Assembly (NCBI GenBank): GCA_963623875.1
Contig: CAVFNL010000017.1
Span: forward strand, 1 to 64,000
From: UBA3206 sp963623875
Lineage (GTDB): Bacteria > Bacillota_I > Bacilli_A > Acholeplasmatales > Anaeroplasmataceae
Length of the DNA: 64,000 bases
Direction: 5' to 3'
Of the stretch, positions 53,624 through 62,106 are shown piece by piece. Made by a program: the position numbers and the translations under genes. The notes beneath the pieces are model-generated. The model saw only the letters and a program-made list of their open reading frames with translations, did not search any database and was not told where the DNA came from. The number at the start of each line of letters is the position of its first letter. Positions within the stretch are counted from its first letter, which is position 1.

Positions 53624-54446
53624 TAATATTTTACCTCATAAATATGACAATAGTTTTAAAGATATTTTGCCCAATACTAATGATTTTATATTATGTTTTA
53701 ATAAAGGAAATGTTTTAATAAGAAGAACATATGGACATATTGAACTTCCTTTATTTAAAGAAATTGTAAAAGCAAGATATTTGTTTTCTATTGATTTAAA
53801 AAAATATTTTTATGTTTCTTACGAAGATATATTTGAACTAGATGATTCATACGAATTTGTCGATTTAAAAGTCATAAGAACGCTTGATGAAAACAAAGAT
53901 GCTAGTGATAGTGTTATGCCATATGCTATTGTATGCGCAAAGCACTATGATTATTTTTTAATACACGCCAAATATTGTGGTGCATGTGGAACTAAAATGG
54001 TTCCATCAAAAATAGAAATGGCAAATGTTTGTCCAAATTGCAATAATACTAAATACCCTGATATAATGCCTGCAATTGCAGTCGCAATTATTCACGATGA
54101 CAAGATACTACTTACAAAGTATAGGGGAAGAAAACAACCTCATTATGCACTTGTAGCGGGATATGTTGAAATTGGTGAAACTTTAGAAGAATGTGTTAAA
54201 AGAGAGGCTTTAGAAGAAACTGGTCTTCATTTGTATGATATTAAATATTATATGTCCCAACCATGGGGATTTTCTAATACTATTATGATTGGATTTGTTG
54301 CAAAAAGTTATGATAAAGAAATAGTTTTAGAAGATAAAGAATTAGGATTTGCGGATTGGTTTAGAAGAGAAGATGTTGAGGTAATAGATAATCCTTCATC
54401 AATGTCACATCAAATAATTCAAGATTTCAGATTAAAGAAGTTTTAA
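53616..54446 (+). CDS. nudC: NAD+ diphosphatase (NudC)
   Basis: 276 aa. It hydrolyses NAD(H) to NMN(H) and AMP and can remove NAD caps from RNA. A zinc ribbon (CGACGTKM and CPNCNNTKYP) precedes the Nudix box GYVEIGETLEECVKREALEETG, and the NudC-specific SQPWGF follows. SD TTGGAGAAA. It overlaps the DUF188 gene by 8 nt, so both are coupled. Confidence 0.9.
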   Translation: MINNILPHKYDNSFKDILPNTNDFILCFNKGNVLIRRTYGHIELPLFKEIVKARYLFSIDLKKYFYVSYEDIFELDDSYEFVDLKVIRTLDENKDASDSVMPYAIVCAKHYDYFLIHAKYCGACGTKMVPSKIEMANVCPNCNNTKYPDIMPAIAVAIIHDDKILLTKYRGRKQPHYALVAGYVEIGETLEECVKREALEETGLHLYDIKYYMSQPWGFSNTIMIGFVAKSYDKEIVLEDKELGFADWFRREDVEVIDNPSSMSHQIIQDFRLKKF

Positions 54447-54554
54447 AATGGCATAATTTATAAAAAAATAAATTTATATCCATAAATCACAAAAAAAATA
54501 GTACATAAAATAAAAATATGGTATAATAAATAAGAACGGAGGAATTTACACATT

Positions 54555-55355
54555 ATGGAAATGAAAGATTTTAGATTAGATGGTAAGATTGCTTTAGTTA
54601 CAGGAGCATCTTATGGAATCGGATTTGCAATTGCTAAAGGTTTAGCAGCTGCAGGAGCTACTATTGTATTTAATGACATTAAGCAAGAATTAGTAGATAA
54701 GGGAGTTGCTTCTTATAAAGAAGCAGGTATTGAAGCTCACGGTTATGTATGTGACGTAACTAATGAGGCTGCTGTTAATGAATTAGTAGCAAAAATTGAA
54801 AAAGAAGTAGGAGTTATTGATATTCTTGTTAACAATGCTGGAATCATCAAGAGAATCCCTATGCTTGAAATGACTGCTGATCAATTTAGACAAGTTATTG
54901 ACGTAGATTTAAATGCACCATTTATCGTATCTAAGGCTGTTTTACCTGGAATGATTAAAAAAGGACATGGAAAAATCATTAACATTTGTTCAATGATGTC
55001 CGAACTTGGACGTGAAACTGTATCTGCATATGCTGCAGCTAAGGGTGGATTAAAGATGTTAACTCGTAATATTTGTTCAGAATATGGTGAATTAAACATC
55101 CAATGTAATGGAATCGGACCTGGATACATCGCAACTCCACAAACTGCACCATTACGTGAAAGACAAGCTGATGGATCACGTCATCCATTTGACCAATTCA
55201 TTTGTGCAAAGACACCAGCAGGACGTTGGCTAGAAGCTGATGAATTAGCTGGACCAGCTGTATTCTTAGCATCTGATGCATCTAACGCCGTAAATGGACA
55301 TATTTTATATGTTGATGGTGGTATTCTAGCTTATATTGGAAAACAACCTAAGTAA
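54555..55355 (+). CDS. idnO: SDR, gluconate 5-dehydrogenase-like
   Basis: 266 aa classical short-chain dehydrogenase. Cofactor site TGASYGIGFAIAKGL, NNAGI, and catalytic Ser, Tyr and Lys in ICSMMSELGRETVSAYAAAKGG. GPGYIATPQTAPLRERQADG and the end YVDGGILAYIGKQP are those of gluconate 5-dehydrogenase, often found with pectin or uronate genes; a KduD-like role in 2-keto-3-deoxygluconate formation is the alternative. SD CGGAGGAAT; a TATAAT box precedes it. Its codons are unusually regular, suggesting high expression. It is monocistronic. Confidence 0.82.
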   Translation: MEMKDFRLDGKIALVTGASYGIGFAIAKGLAAAGATIVFNDIKQELVDKGVASYKEAGIEAHGYVCDVTNEAAVNELVAKIEKEVGVIDILVNNAGIIKRIPMLEMTADQFRQVIDVDLNAPFIVSKAVLPGMIKKGHGKIINICSMMSELGRETVSAYAAAKGGLKMLTRNICSEYGELNIQCNGIGPGYIATPQTAPLRERQADGSRHPFDQFICAKTPAGRWLEADELAGPAVFLASDASNAVNGHILYVDGGILAYIGKQPK

Positions 55356-55363
55356 GGCCAAAT

Positions 55364-55419
55364 AAAGGAACTGTAATAGAAATTTCATTTGAAATTTTGG
55401 AGTTTACAGCTCCTTTTTT
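55364..55419 (+). terminator. Terminator after the SDR gene
   Basis: AAAGGA and CTGTAA pair with TTTACAG and TCCTTT (one mismatch), with an inner GAAATTTC/GAAATTT arm, then T6. Confidence 0.75.
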
Positions 55420-55488
55420 CATTTTACTTGATTTATTTTATGAATCATTTATAATTAAGTTAGTAATAACTAACTAGAAGGTGAAAAA

Positions 55489-56280
55489 ATGATTTATACA
55501 ATAAATTTTGATTTAAAAATAATTTTATTATTAATACTTCCCCTACTTGGAACAACACTTGGTAGCTTTATGGTATTTATAATGAAAAAAGAAGTGAATG
55601 AAAAAATAATTAAAGCACTTTTAGGTTTTGCATCAGGAGTTATGATTGCGGCATCCATTTGGTCACTTTTAATACCAGCTATAGATTCATACAAAGATGG
55701 TACTTCAAAATGGGCAATACCTTCGATTGGATTTTCTATAGGTATTATTTTCTTATTATTGCTTGATATCTTAATTCCTCATGAGCATTTAAATAAGGAA
55801 GAAGAAGGATTAGAAAATAAGAGAATAAGTGAAAAGTTAAAAATGTTTTTAGCCGTCACAATTCATAATATACCAGAAGGGCTTTCAGTCGGTGTTGTGA
55901 TTTCAGGAGTATTTAATTCAGGAATCACTTTAAGCGAAGCCCTAGTATTATCTATTGGTATTGCGATTCAAAACTTTCCAGAAGGCGCAATTATATCAAT
56001 GCCACTTAAAAGTATGGGATATTCAAAAGGTAAAGCATTTTTATTTGGATTTTTGTCAGGTGTTGTAGAACCAATTGCCTCAATACTTGCTATAATATTG
56101 ACATCAGCAACTTCTAAAATATTACCTATTACATTATCATTTGCATCAGGAGCTATGGTTTATGTAGTTATTGAAGAATTAATACCTGAGGCGAATAGCG
56201 GAAAGCATTCAAATATTCCTACAATAGGGTTTGCAATAGGTTTTGTTTTAATGATGATTTTAGATGTTGCTTTAGGTTGA
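55489..56280 (+). CDS. ZIP family metal transporter
   Basis: 263 aa, eight hydrophobic segments. The metal pathway motifs are HNIPEG in TM4 and NFPEG in TM5, preceded by a charged loop (PHEHLNKEEEGLENK). It matches ZupT/YtfP-like bacterial ZIP importers or exporters; Zn2+ or Mn2+ are likely. SD AGAAGGTG. A TATAAT-like box lies upstream (about 55450). The pectinesterase gene follows with its own -10-like box. Confidence 0.88.
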   Translation: MIYTINFDLKIILLLILPLLGTTLGSFMVFIMKKEVNEKIIKALLGFASGVMIAASIWSLLIPAIDSYKDGTSKWAIPSIGFSIGIIFLLLLDILIPHEHLNKEEEGLENKRISEKLKMFLAVTIHNIPEGLSVGVVISGVFNSGITLSEALVLSIGIAIQNFPEGAIISMPLKSMGYSKGKAFLFGFLSGVVEPIASILAIILTSATSKILPITLSFASGAMVYVVIEELIPEANSGKHSNIPTIGFAIGFVLMMILDVALG

Positions 56281-56320
56281 TTAAAATATATGCTATAATA
56301 AAATTAAAGGTGGTGTTATT

Positions 56321-57244
56321 ATGGAATATATTGTTACTAAAAGTTTGATTGATGGTTCTAAAAATTTTGGAAAAATTGTATATCATGATCTTCAAGAATG
56401 TCTCGATAAATGTGAAGAAGGTTCTACTATTTATTTAAAAAATGAAACATATTATGGAAAAATTTATGTAACTAAAAGAAATTTAACTATAATTGGCATG
56501 GATGATTCTATAATAACCTATGATGCTTTTCATAATATGAAAATAAGAGACAAAGATGGTGGAGATGGTGAAAAGGTATATGGCACAACAGGTAGTGCCA
56601 CACTTACTGTTAAGCCTGGAGCTTCTAATTTCAAAATGTTTAATGTTACTGTTGAAAATAGCCATAAAAGAGGATATTCTAATGATGAATCTAGTGGTGA
56701 ACAAGCAGTGGCTTTTAAAACAGAAAGTGTAAATGGATATTATGAGGAATGTAAATTTTTAGGAAATCAAGATACTCTATACACTTGTGGAAATGATAAT
56801 GTATTTTGTAAATGTATGATTGCAGGTACAGTTGATTTTATATTTGGTAATGGTAATACCATACTAGATAAGTGTTATATCAATATTAAATGTAACGAAA
56901 GCAAATATACATATCTTTGTGCGCCAAATACACTTACAACTAATACTGTAGGATTGTTTTTCTATAATTGTATAATCACATCGACTAAAGAAAATTTAGT
57001 AAATGTACTTGCTCGTCCGTGGTTTGACAAAGGAATTAAGGAAGGAGTAATACCACGTGCATTTTTTTATAAGTGTAAAATTCCATCGAATCTTGAACTT
57101 AAAATATCTTATATGAATAAATACCAGGTTGGAAATTATGAAATATATTGGTACATGTGCGAAAAAGAAGGAGAACTTTACTCTAATATAGATGATACAA
57201 GAATTGTCGATTTCTATTTAAAAATTTATAATCAAAGACGTTAA
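56321..57244 (+). CDS. Pectinesterase (CE8), cytoplasmic
   Basis: 307 aa beta-helix enzyme that removes methyl groups from pectin. The CE8 residues are kept: EQAVAF, D151 in NQDTLYTC, D172 in GTVDFIFGNG, R232 and W234 in LARPW (usually LGRPW). There is no signal peptide or membrane segment, so it must act on imported oligomers. SD AAAGGTGG. It sits near a gluconate-5-dehydrogenase-like SDR and about 13 kb from a secreted PL9 pectate lyase. A terminator follows. Confidence 0.9.
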   Translation: MEYIVTKSLIDGSKNFGKIVYHDLQECLDKCEEGSTIYLKNETYYGKIYVTKRNLTIIGMDDSIITYDAFHNMKIRDKDGGDGEKVYGTTGSATLTVKPGASNFKMFNVTVENSHKRGYSNDESSGEQAVAFKTESVNGYYEECKFLGNQDTLYTCGNDNVFCKCMIAGTVDFIFGNGNTILDKCYINIKCNESKYTYLCAPNTLTTNTVGLFFYNCIITSTKENLVNVLARPWFDKGIKEGVIPRAFFYKCKIPSNLELKISYMNKYQVGNYEIYWYMCEKEGELYSNIDDTRIVDFYLKIYNQRR

Positions 57245-57247
57245 AAA

Positions 57248-57276
57248 AATCCAGTCAATCGACTGGATTCTTTTTT
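57248..57276. terminator. Bidirectional terminator after the pectinesterase
   Basis: AATCCAGTC, AATC, GACTGGATT, then C and T6, with an A run on the 5' side. Confidence 0.88.
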
Positions 57277-58009
57277 AAATATGACATTCTAATGCAGTAA
57301 CAAAGTGTTCGTTGTAAGCATTATCGTGAGTTAATACATTATATTTTTGGAAGAAAGAAGGGTCATTTCTATCAAACCATATATTATCTACTAAAACTGC
57401 GAATGGAATTAGAGAACTGTTGAATGTACAATAAGATTCTCTTGATACAGTTTGTAATGCTTTATTACTTTCCCATTCAAGTGCTGCTTGCATATATTGT
57501 TCAGGTTGAGGACCGAAATTAATTTGACCCATCTTAGCGGTTGTAGCTTTTAAACCATTTTTAAGAGGTAAAACATTTTCAAACATACCACCAGTTTTAT
57601 GATAATCCCAACGAGAATTAGGGTTGTGTGTAGAAATGAAATCTCCATTTTCTTGCCATTCACCAGGGTAATGGAAACCTTTTAAAGCTTCTTCGAATAT
57701 ACGTTCATCGTCCCAAGTAACTTTTTCATCCATTTCTGCAATAAGCTTTTTATTTTGCTTAGATAATTCTTTGAATTTCTTTTTAGCTTCCTTCGTAGGC
57801 ATTTTTTCAAATTCTTCCTTAGCTGCTAAATATTCAGCATAAGGACCCTTTTCTAATTTATCCTTAATAGTATCTTTATAAGATTCAATTAAATCTTTTT
57901 TTGTAGTCGCAAGATAAGGAGCAACCTCTTTATGTTTGTAATAAGGCTCTAATAATTTATCTATAGAAACCTTCGCATCTTTTTGTATAACAAGTAATAA
58001 GTAATCCAT
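57275..58009 (-). CDS. Unknown protein with NPNSRWD motif (244 aa)
   Basis: No family is recognised with confidence. The start is MDYLLLV, 8 nt after AAAGG. The first 115 residues are a charged helical or coiled-coil stretch. The second half has GFHYPGEWQENGDFISTHNPNSRWDYHKTGGMF, similar to an NPNSKWDWxxxGGRW motif seen in hypothetical phage and Bacillota proteins (recalled only), then SYCTFNSSLIPFAVLVDNIWFDR. It is soluble and monocistronic between two terminators. Confidence 0.6.
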   Translation of the reverse strand: MDYLLLVIQKDAKVSIDKLLEPYYKHKEVAPYLATTKKDLIESYKDTIKDKLEKGPYAEYLAAKEEFEKMPTKEAKKKFKELSKQNKKLIAEMDEKVTWDDERIFEEALKGFHYPGEWQENGDFISTHNPNSRWDYHKTGGMFENVLPLKNGLKATTAKMGQINFGPQPEQYMQAALEWESNKALQTVSRESYCTFNSSLIPFAVLVDNIWFDRNDPSFFQKYNVLTHDNAYNEHFVTALECHI

Positions 58010-58110
58010 ACTAATCATCCTTTCTGTTTTGTTTTCTCTTTTCAACTATACTTAATTATTTTAACATATTTTAATATTTAATGATAGCGTTTTTATCAAA
58101 AATAATACAT

Positions 58111-58932
58111 TTAACAAAAAAGTCTTAAGAATATTCCAATAAAATGCATGATTGCTCCACCAAGGACAAAGAAATGCCAAATAAAATGTGCACCCTTTTT
58201 ATTGAAAACAAATGGAATAATTCCTATTGTATACACAATACCACCACCAAGTATGAACCAAAGAAGTGGTAAATTATATTTTATTAAGAATGGAATAAAT
58301 ATTATACCGCACCATCCTAATGTAATATATAGTCCAAAATTTATTATTTTATGTCTTCCAGGTCCAAATATCGCAACATTTACAAGACCTAGTATTATTA
58401 TAAACCATTGTACAGCACAAAGTACTACAGATAGTACTGGATGAATAGGGTATAAGAATAATAAGAACATCGGTGTAAAAGTACCACCTATTAAAATATA
58501 AATAGAAGAATAATCAAATCTTCTTAAAATGTGCTTCCCTAAATTATTTGGTAGTGCATGATACATACAAGACATAGACATCATAAAAATCATGCTTATA
58601 CCATATATGTATGAAGAGAAGTATTCTCTAAAATTAGAAGCTTTTACAAGCATTAAAATAAATCCTGCAATCGAAAGAAGAGCTCCTATACCATGCGTTG
58701 TGGCATTTCCAACTTCTTCAATAGTAGTTCTTATTGGCGGTGCGTTTTTTTTGTGTATTTTGGACCGATATTCTTTATGCTTGATAATTTTATCTTCATT
58801 TTGCTGTATATATTCTCTTTCAAGAAGACTTTCATCAAGTTCTTGATTTATTTTTTCTAATTTTTTATCTTGTTTTTCCTTCGCTTTTAATAGCTTTAAT
58901 TCTTGTTTTTCGTATCTAGTTAATTTTGCCAT
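58111..58932 (-). CDS. Hemolysin III family (PAQR-like) membrane protein
   Basis: 273 aa from the ATG after AGGTGAT. Residues 1-75 are a Lys/Glu-rich cytoplasmic coiled coil, longer than in YqfA-type homologs. Seven transmembrane helices follow. The zinc site motifs are NATTHGIGALLSI, MYHALPN with RRFDYSSIYILIGGTFTPM, and HFIWHFFVLGGAIMHF. This superfamily contains hydrolase-like, ceramidase-like folds; the name hemolysin is historical. It is the first gene of its minus-strand unit, downstream of tRNA-Leu. Confidence 0.85.
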   Translation of the reverse strand: MAKLTRYEKQELKLLKAKEKQDKKLEKINQELDESLLEREYIQQNEDKIIKHKEYRSKIHKKNAPPIRTTIEEVGNATTHGIGALLSIAGFILMLVKASNFREYFSSYIYGISMIFMMSMSCMYHALPNNLGKHILRRFDYSSIYILIGGTFTPMFLLFLYPIHPVLSVVLCAVQWFIIILGLVNVAIFGPGRHKIINFGLYITLGWCGIIFIPFLIKYNLPLLWFILGGGIVYTIGIIPFVFNKKGAHFIWHFFVLGGAIMHFIGIFLRLFC

Positions 58933-59047
58933 ATAATCACCTAGCATAATTATAAATAAAACTTATTATAAATTCAATTTAATATATAAATTTTAAGATG
59001 CAAAAATAAAAAAGCTGATATAAATCAGCTAAATTATTATAAAAAAA

Positions 59048-59131
59048 TGGTGCGGGTAACAGGAATCGAACCTGCACTCCGGGGGAACTAGATTCTAAGT
59101 CTAGCGCGTCTGCCAGTTCCGCCATACCCGC
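59048..59131 (-). tRNA. tRNA-Leu (anticodon TAG)
   Basis: 84 nt, class II. The acceptor is GCGGGTA/TACCCGC, and the anticodon stem CTAGA/TCTAG encloses CTTAGAA, giving TAG (codon CTA). The variable arm is TTCCCCCGGAGT, the T-loop TTCGATT, and CCA is encoded. An AGCTGATTTATATCAGCT palindrome at 59013-59030 downstream on this strand is a likely terminator. Confidence 0.95.
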
Positions 59132-59251
59132 ATTTATTTATCAATGCTTCAAGCACTGCAGTTAGTATTATATATAAAAAAAGATTATATGTCAATAATA
59201 ATTCTAAAAAAAATCAAAAAAATGATATAATCAGTTGAAGGAGGTTTTTAT

Positions 59252-60226
59252 ATGAAAATTAAAGCATTATCCAATCTTTTAGCTTTGTTTTGTGTGTTTG
59301 TTTGGGGTGTTACATTCATATCTACAAAAGTATTACTTCGCTATTTTGATCCAACTTCAATTTTAATATATCGTTTAATAATATGCGCTGTATTTTTATT
59401 TTTATTATCTCCTAAACCTTTTTTATTAAACAAAATTGGACATGAAATATATTTTTTACTTGCAGGTGCTTCAGGTATTACATTTTATTTTTTGTTAGAA
59501 AATTTCGCAGTAAAATATACTAGTGCCACATCTGTAGGTATAATAGTAGCATTAGCTCCTATGTTTACGATGCTTTTTTGTAATGTGGCTTTTAAAGAAA
59601 CAAAAATAACAATTAATTTAATTATAGGTTTTATTATCGCGATAACAGGAATAGTATTAATGTCTTTAGACTCCTTGAAGAATGATTCTAACATTACACT
59701 AAAAGGGGTAATACTTGCGTCTCTTGCGATGCTATGTTGGGGATTTTATTCTTGTTTTTTAAAAAAAATAAATAATTTAGGATATGAAGGCATAAAAGTC
59801 ACAAGAAGAATTATGCTATATGGGTTAATTTTGTTATTACCTTTTCATTTTATTCTAAATGGTTCATTTAATATTGCAGCATTTAAAAATTATAAAGTAG
59901 TTCTTAATATATTGTTTTTAGGACTTGTTGCGAGTGCACTATGCTTTGTATTATGGAATTATGCAGTGCTTCAAATAGGGCCTATTAAATGTAATGTTTA
60001 TTTGTATTTATCCCCTACAATCACTATGATATTTTCAGCAATAATATTGCATGAGAAAATAAATATACTAATTGTGATTGGAATGATATTAAGTACTATA
60101 GGACTTTTTGTTTCAAGTGATTTTATGTTAAAAAATAAATTGAAAGATTATAATATAAATGATAAAATTTCTTTAAGTGGTGAAAACAATGATACAAGTA
60201 TTAGCGAAGATGAAAGAAACATATAA
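59252..60226 (+). CDS. EamA (DMT superfamily) transporter
   Basis: 324 aa, ten transmembrane helices in two EamA repeats, opening LLALFCVFVWGVTFISTKVLL; the second repeat is SLAMLCWGFYSCFLKK to PTITMIFSAIILHEKI. It exports or imports metabolites; substrates in this family are diverse. The last 25 residues are polar (GENNDTSISEDERNI) and the gene overlaps the next start by 38 nt. SD AAGGAGGT. Confidence 0.87.
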   Translation: MKIKALSNLLALFCVFVWGVTFISTKVLLRYFDPTSILIYRLIICAVFLFLLSPKPFLLNKIGHEIYFLLAGASGITFYFLLENFAVKYTSATSVGIIVALAPMFTMLFCNVAFKETKITINLIIGFIIAITGIVLMSLDSLKNDSNITLKGVILASLAMLCWGFYSCFLKKINNLGYEGIKVTRRIMLYGLILLLPFHFILNGSFNIAAFKNYKVVLNILFLGLVASALCFVLWNYAVLQIGPIKCNVYLYLSPTITMIFSAIILHEKINILIVIGMILSTIGLFVSSDFMLKNKLKDYNINDKISLSGENNDTSISEDERNI

Positions 60227-60827
60227 AGATATTTATTCAAAACAATTCGAAGAAATGTTTAAGGATTATTTTGATGATCCTAAATACATTGATATTTTTT
60301 GTAGACAGTATTATTCAATGTTAAAGAATGTTGAATCAATTGATTGTCTTTTAAAAATTCAAAATTATGAAGATGCATTTACAATTTTTAGAAAATATAT
60401 TGAAACATATATTTTATCTTTTTTTGTAATTAAACATCCACAGTGTGCTCATAAATTTATAGTACATGACAAATATTTAACATTAAAATCTCAAGGTGAA
60501 TTGACTTATGAAGACAAAAAATTTTACAAAGATAAACCTGATGGGTATCTTCAATATGGGTATGTAGAAGAATTTGTTGATTCTGCTGTAGAAGATTTTA
60601 GGTATTCAATAAGAACTGTCGCAGAAGTTACAGGAATACAACAATACTATGATTGGTATAGAATATCTAATAATTTTGTTCATAACAATACAACAAATCT
60701 ATATGTAGAATCAGCTGAAGCATACAATAAAATAAAACAAATGATTATTGAATCAACTAATAAAATGGTTGACTATCTGAAAGATATTATAAAAAAAATA
60801 AGTCTTAAGATGCTATATAATGCATAG
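60189..60827 (+). CDS. DUF5677-like protein with an R-X6-H motif
   Basis: 212 aa, all-helical and soluble. The start ATG lies inside the EamA gene behind AGTGGTGA. A central RKYIETYILSFFVIKHPQ and a C-terminal YDWYRISNNFVHNNT are like DUF5677/HEPN-type proteins; RISNNFVH fits the R-X4-6-H catalytic pattern of HEPN RNases. Length and the position before a lipoprotein gene (11 nt) are not diagnostic. It may instead be a structural protein with a chance match. Coupled to the EamA gene by overlap. Confidence 0.55.
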   Translation: MIQVLAKMKETYKDIYSKQFEEMFKDYFDDPKYIDIFCRQYYSMLKNVESIDCLLKIQNYEDAFTIFRKYIETYILSFFVIKHPQCAHKFIVHDKYLTLKSQGELTYEDKKFYKDKPDGYLQYGYVEEFVDSAVEDFRYSIRTVAEVTGIQQYYDWYRISNNFVHNNTTNLYVESAEAYNKIKQMIIESTNKMVDYLKDIIKKISLKMLYNA

Positions 60828-60838
60828 GAGTATTTGAT

Positions 60839-61786
60839 ATGAAAAAGAAATTAATCGCAGTTATACTTAGTATAATATTTATGCTTTGTCTAGCATCATG
60901 TAGGAACAAAAATGAAGATGACATAAGATTTTATTTACCTGATAATATTTCAACACTTTCGGTTGTTAATATATTAAATGAAGGCTTAATTTATAATAAT
61001 AAAAATGTTGAATTTGTTTTTGAAGATACATCTAAAATTGAAAAATATGTCAATAATAATGATTTCACTTTTGCTATATGCAAAACAACGACAGCTGCTT
61101 TGTCACATAAGTCAAACAAAAAATCTAAGATTTTATTTAATACTTCATTTGGATCTTCTTATATAGTATCTAACAAGTCGAAAATCTCATCATTTTCTAA
61201 TTTAATAGGTAAAACAGTGTACACAGAAACAGGGTTTAATTCAAAAATGTTACAATATTTACTAAAAAGCAATGATATATTATATACATTAGATGAGGAA
61301 AAAGAAGGATATGTATATATTGAAGAAGTAAGTAATGGTAATCAAATAGTTTCTTTATATTCAAGCGATGTAGAAACTATATCATTAATAAATGAACCAT
61401 ATCTTACAAAAATATCTAAACTTGCAAATGTATCTATTGGTATAGATATTCAGTCTGAATATAAAAAAATAAACAATTATTCATATCCAGAATATTCAAT
61501 TGTAGTAAGTAATTCATTTGCGGAAGATAATGCGGAATTTATTGAATTTCTTTATGAAAAACTTGTACAAGACTATAATTACTTATACATTAATCATGAT
61601 AAATTAAACTTATATTTTAAGAATTTAAATTTAATTAATCTAACAGGATTTTCATATGATAAAAGCACGATAGATAGATGCAATATAAATGTTACTAAAG
61701 CATATTTACATAAAGATAATGTGAATAATTATGTAGAAAATTTCACTAATATTAAAATGGATGATGAATTTTATTATCAATTTTAA
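60839..61786 (+). CDS. Orphan ABC-type solute-binding lipoprotein
   Basis: 315 aa. The signal MKKKLIAVILSIIFMLCLASC has a lipobox (LASC, Cys21). The fold is that of NMT1/SsuA-like binding proteins: DDIRFYLPDNISTLSVVNIL, IGKTVYTETGFNSKMLQYLL, and EYSIVVSNSFAEDNAEFIEFL. No permease or ATPase gene is next to it, so partners must lie elsewhere. The substrate is unknown (SsuA/THI5-type members bind sulfonates or pyrimidine precursors). SD AGGAGTAT. Confidence 0.78.
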   Translation: MKKKLIAVILSIIFMLCLASCRNKNEDDIRFYLPDNISTLSVVNILNEGLIYNNKNVEFVFEDTSKIEKYVNNNDFTFAICKTTTAALSHKSNKKSKILFNTSFGSSYIVSNKSKISSFSNLIGKTVYTETGFNSKMLQYLLKSNDILYTLDEEKEGYVYIEEVSNGNQIVSLYSSDVETISLINEPYLTKISKLANVSIGIDIQSEYKKINNYSYPEYSIVVSNSFAEDNAEFIEFLYEKLVQDYNYLYINHDKLNLYFKNLNLINLTGFSYDKSTIDRCNINVTKAYLHKDNVNNYVENFTNIKMDDEFYYQF

Positions 61787-61835
61787 CTGAGTTTTACAAT
61801 AAAACACTAAAATAACAAAAAAATAGAATTATAAT

Positions 61836-61864
61836 TTGACAAATATAATTCAAAACATTATAAT
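61836..61864 (+). promoter_or_regulatory. lysA-dapA promoter
   Basis: TTGACA, 17 nt, TATAAT: a perfect sigma-A promoter 17 nt before the lysine riboswitch. Confidence 0.9.
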
Positions 61865-61880
61865 TTATTCGTATTAATAA

Positions 61881-62044
61881 ATAGAGGTAGCGATGCAAAT
61901 TAGTACTATTTGGAGAAGGCATTCTGTGAAAAGTAGGAAAGGTAATCATCGCCGAATAAGTATTTAAGGCATTAAATATTTATGGGGTTATAGATAAAAT
62001 CTATAAAACTCCCACATTATAAAAATGTGGAGGCGCTAGTTTAT
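61881..62044 (+). promoter_or_regulatory. lysC leader-type: Lysine riboswitch (L box)
   Basis: The conserved L-box core is present: AGAGGTAGCGATGC, GGAGAAGGC, GTAGGAAAGG, and TCGCCGAATAAG. P1 forms from GAGGTAGCG (61884-61892) and CGCTAGTTT (62034-62042). The spacing and the hairpin ATAAAATCTAT/ CACATT-AATGTG stems fit P3-P5. Lysine would stabilise P1 and release the terminator, switching lysA-dapA off. Confidence 0.93.
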
Positions 62045-62059
62045 GATTTTAAAGATATC

Positions 62060-62088
62060 AAGGCGCCGTTAGGTGCCTTTGTTTTTTA
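62060..62088 (+). terminator. Terminator of the lysine riboswitch
   Basis: AAGGCGCC, GTTA, GGTGCCTT, then TGT6. GGCGC also occurs at 62031-62035, so P1 and the terminator compete. Confidence 0.85.
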
Positions 62089-62106
62089 CTAGGAGGTATA
62101 GAAAGA

